A stretch of DNA of 6,084 bases from Treponema sp. (GTDB taxonomy: Bacteria; Spirochaetota; Spirochaetia; Treponematales; Breznakiellaceae). Numbering within the stretch: position 1 is the first letter of the stretch; the number at the start of each line of letters is the position of its first letter. The stretch spans positions 1 through 6,084 of the forward strand of contig JAITES010000221.1 of the NCBI GenBank assembly GCA_031281925.1, in the 5' to 3' direction. This document shows positions 6,084 through 6,084 of this stretch, one piece after another. The notes below the pieces were generated by a model. That model made no database searches. It was not told the origin of the DNA and saw nothing but the letters and a program-made list of their open reading frames with translations. Both the position numbers and the translations under genes were made by a program.

Positions 6084-6084
6084 T

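Noticed and set aside
5842..6084. CRISPR-like array from the direct repeats
   Set aside because: Only two imperfect copies with a 17-bp purine-rich spacer; no further units and no cas genes in the window.

Overview
The window holds a core bacterial protein-quality-control operon, read entirely on the minus strand (right to left): tRNA-Leu(UAG), tRNA-Gly(GCC), tig (trigger factor), clpP, clpX and the first ~790 codons of lon, which runs off the left edge. The order tig-clpP-clpX-lon is well known from many bacteria. The protein style, the moderately GC-rich DNA and the unencoded tRNA CCA ends would fit a spirochaete of the Treponema type, possibly a gut species. That placement is a recollection-based impression and was not verified.

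Layout from the right edge: 5842-6084 is non-coding. It holds a possible edge-cut terminator of an upstream gene, two near-identical ~22-bp direct repeats that each contain a TTGACA box, a strong sigma70-type promoter (TTGACA, 17 bp, TACACT) and a 10-bp hairpin in the transcript leader. The two tRNA genes lie at 5761-5841 and 5639-5710. After a 38-nt gap with a clear ribosome binding site comes tig with a GTG start (4230-5600). A 9-nt gap leads to clpP (3615-4220). clpX (2369-3622) overlaps the clpP end by 8 nt, and lon (1-2372) overlaps the clpX stop in an ATGA junction. I see no internal promoter or terminator between the tRNAs and lon, so one promoter may serve all six genes.

The genes work together: trigger factor meets nascent chains at the ribosome exit; ClpX unfolds ATP-dependently and feeds the ClpP peptidase chamber; Lon degrades damaged and regulatory proteins. 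All catalytic motifs that fall inside the window are intact. The Lon catalytic lysine lies beyond the left edge.

This is mainly a housekeeping region, and I did not find a new system. Points worth a second look are the tRNA-mRNA linkage, the repeated TTGACA elements upstream, a ~42-residue insert in the Lon N-domain, a trigger-factor FKBP domain without the usual IPGF-type motif, and a tRNA-Gly with C at position 55.
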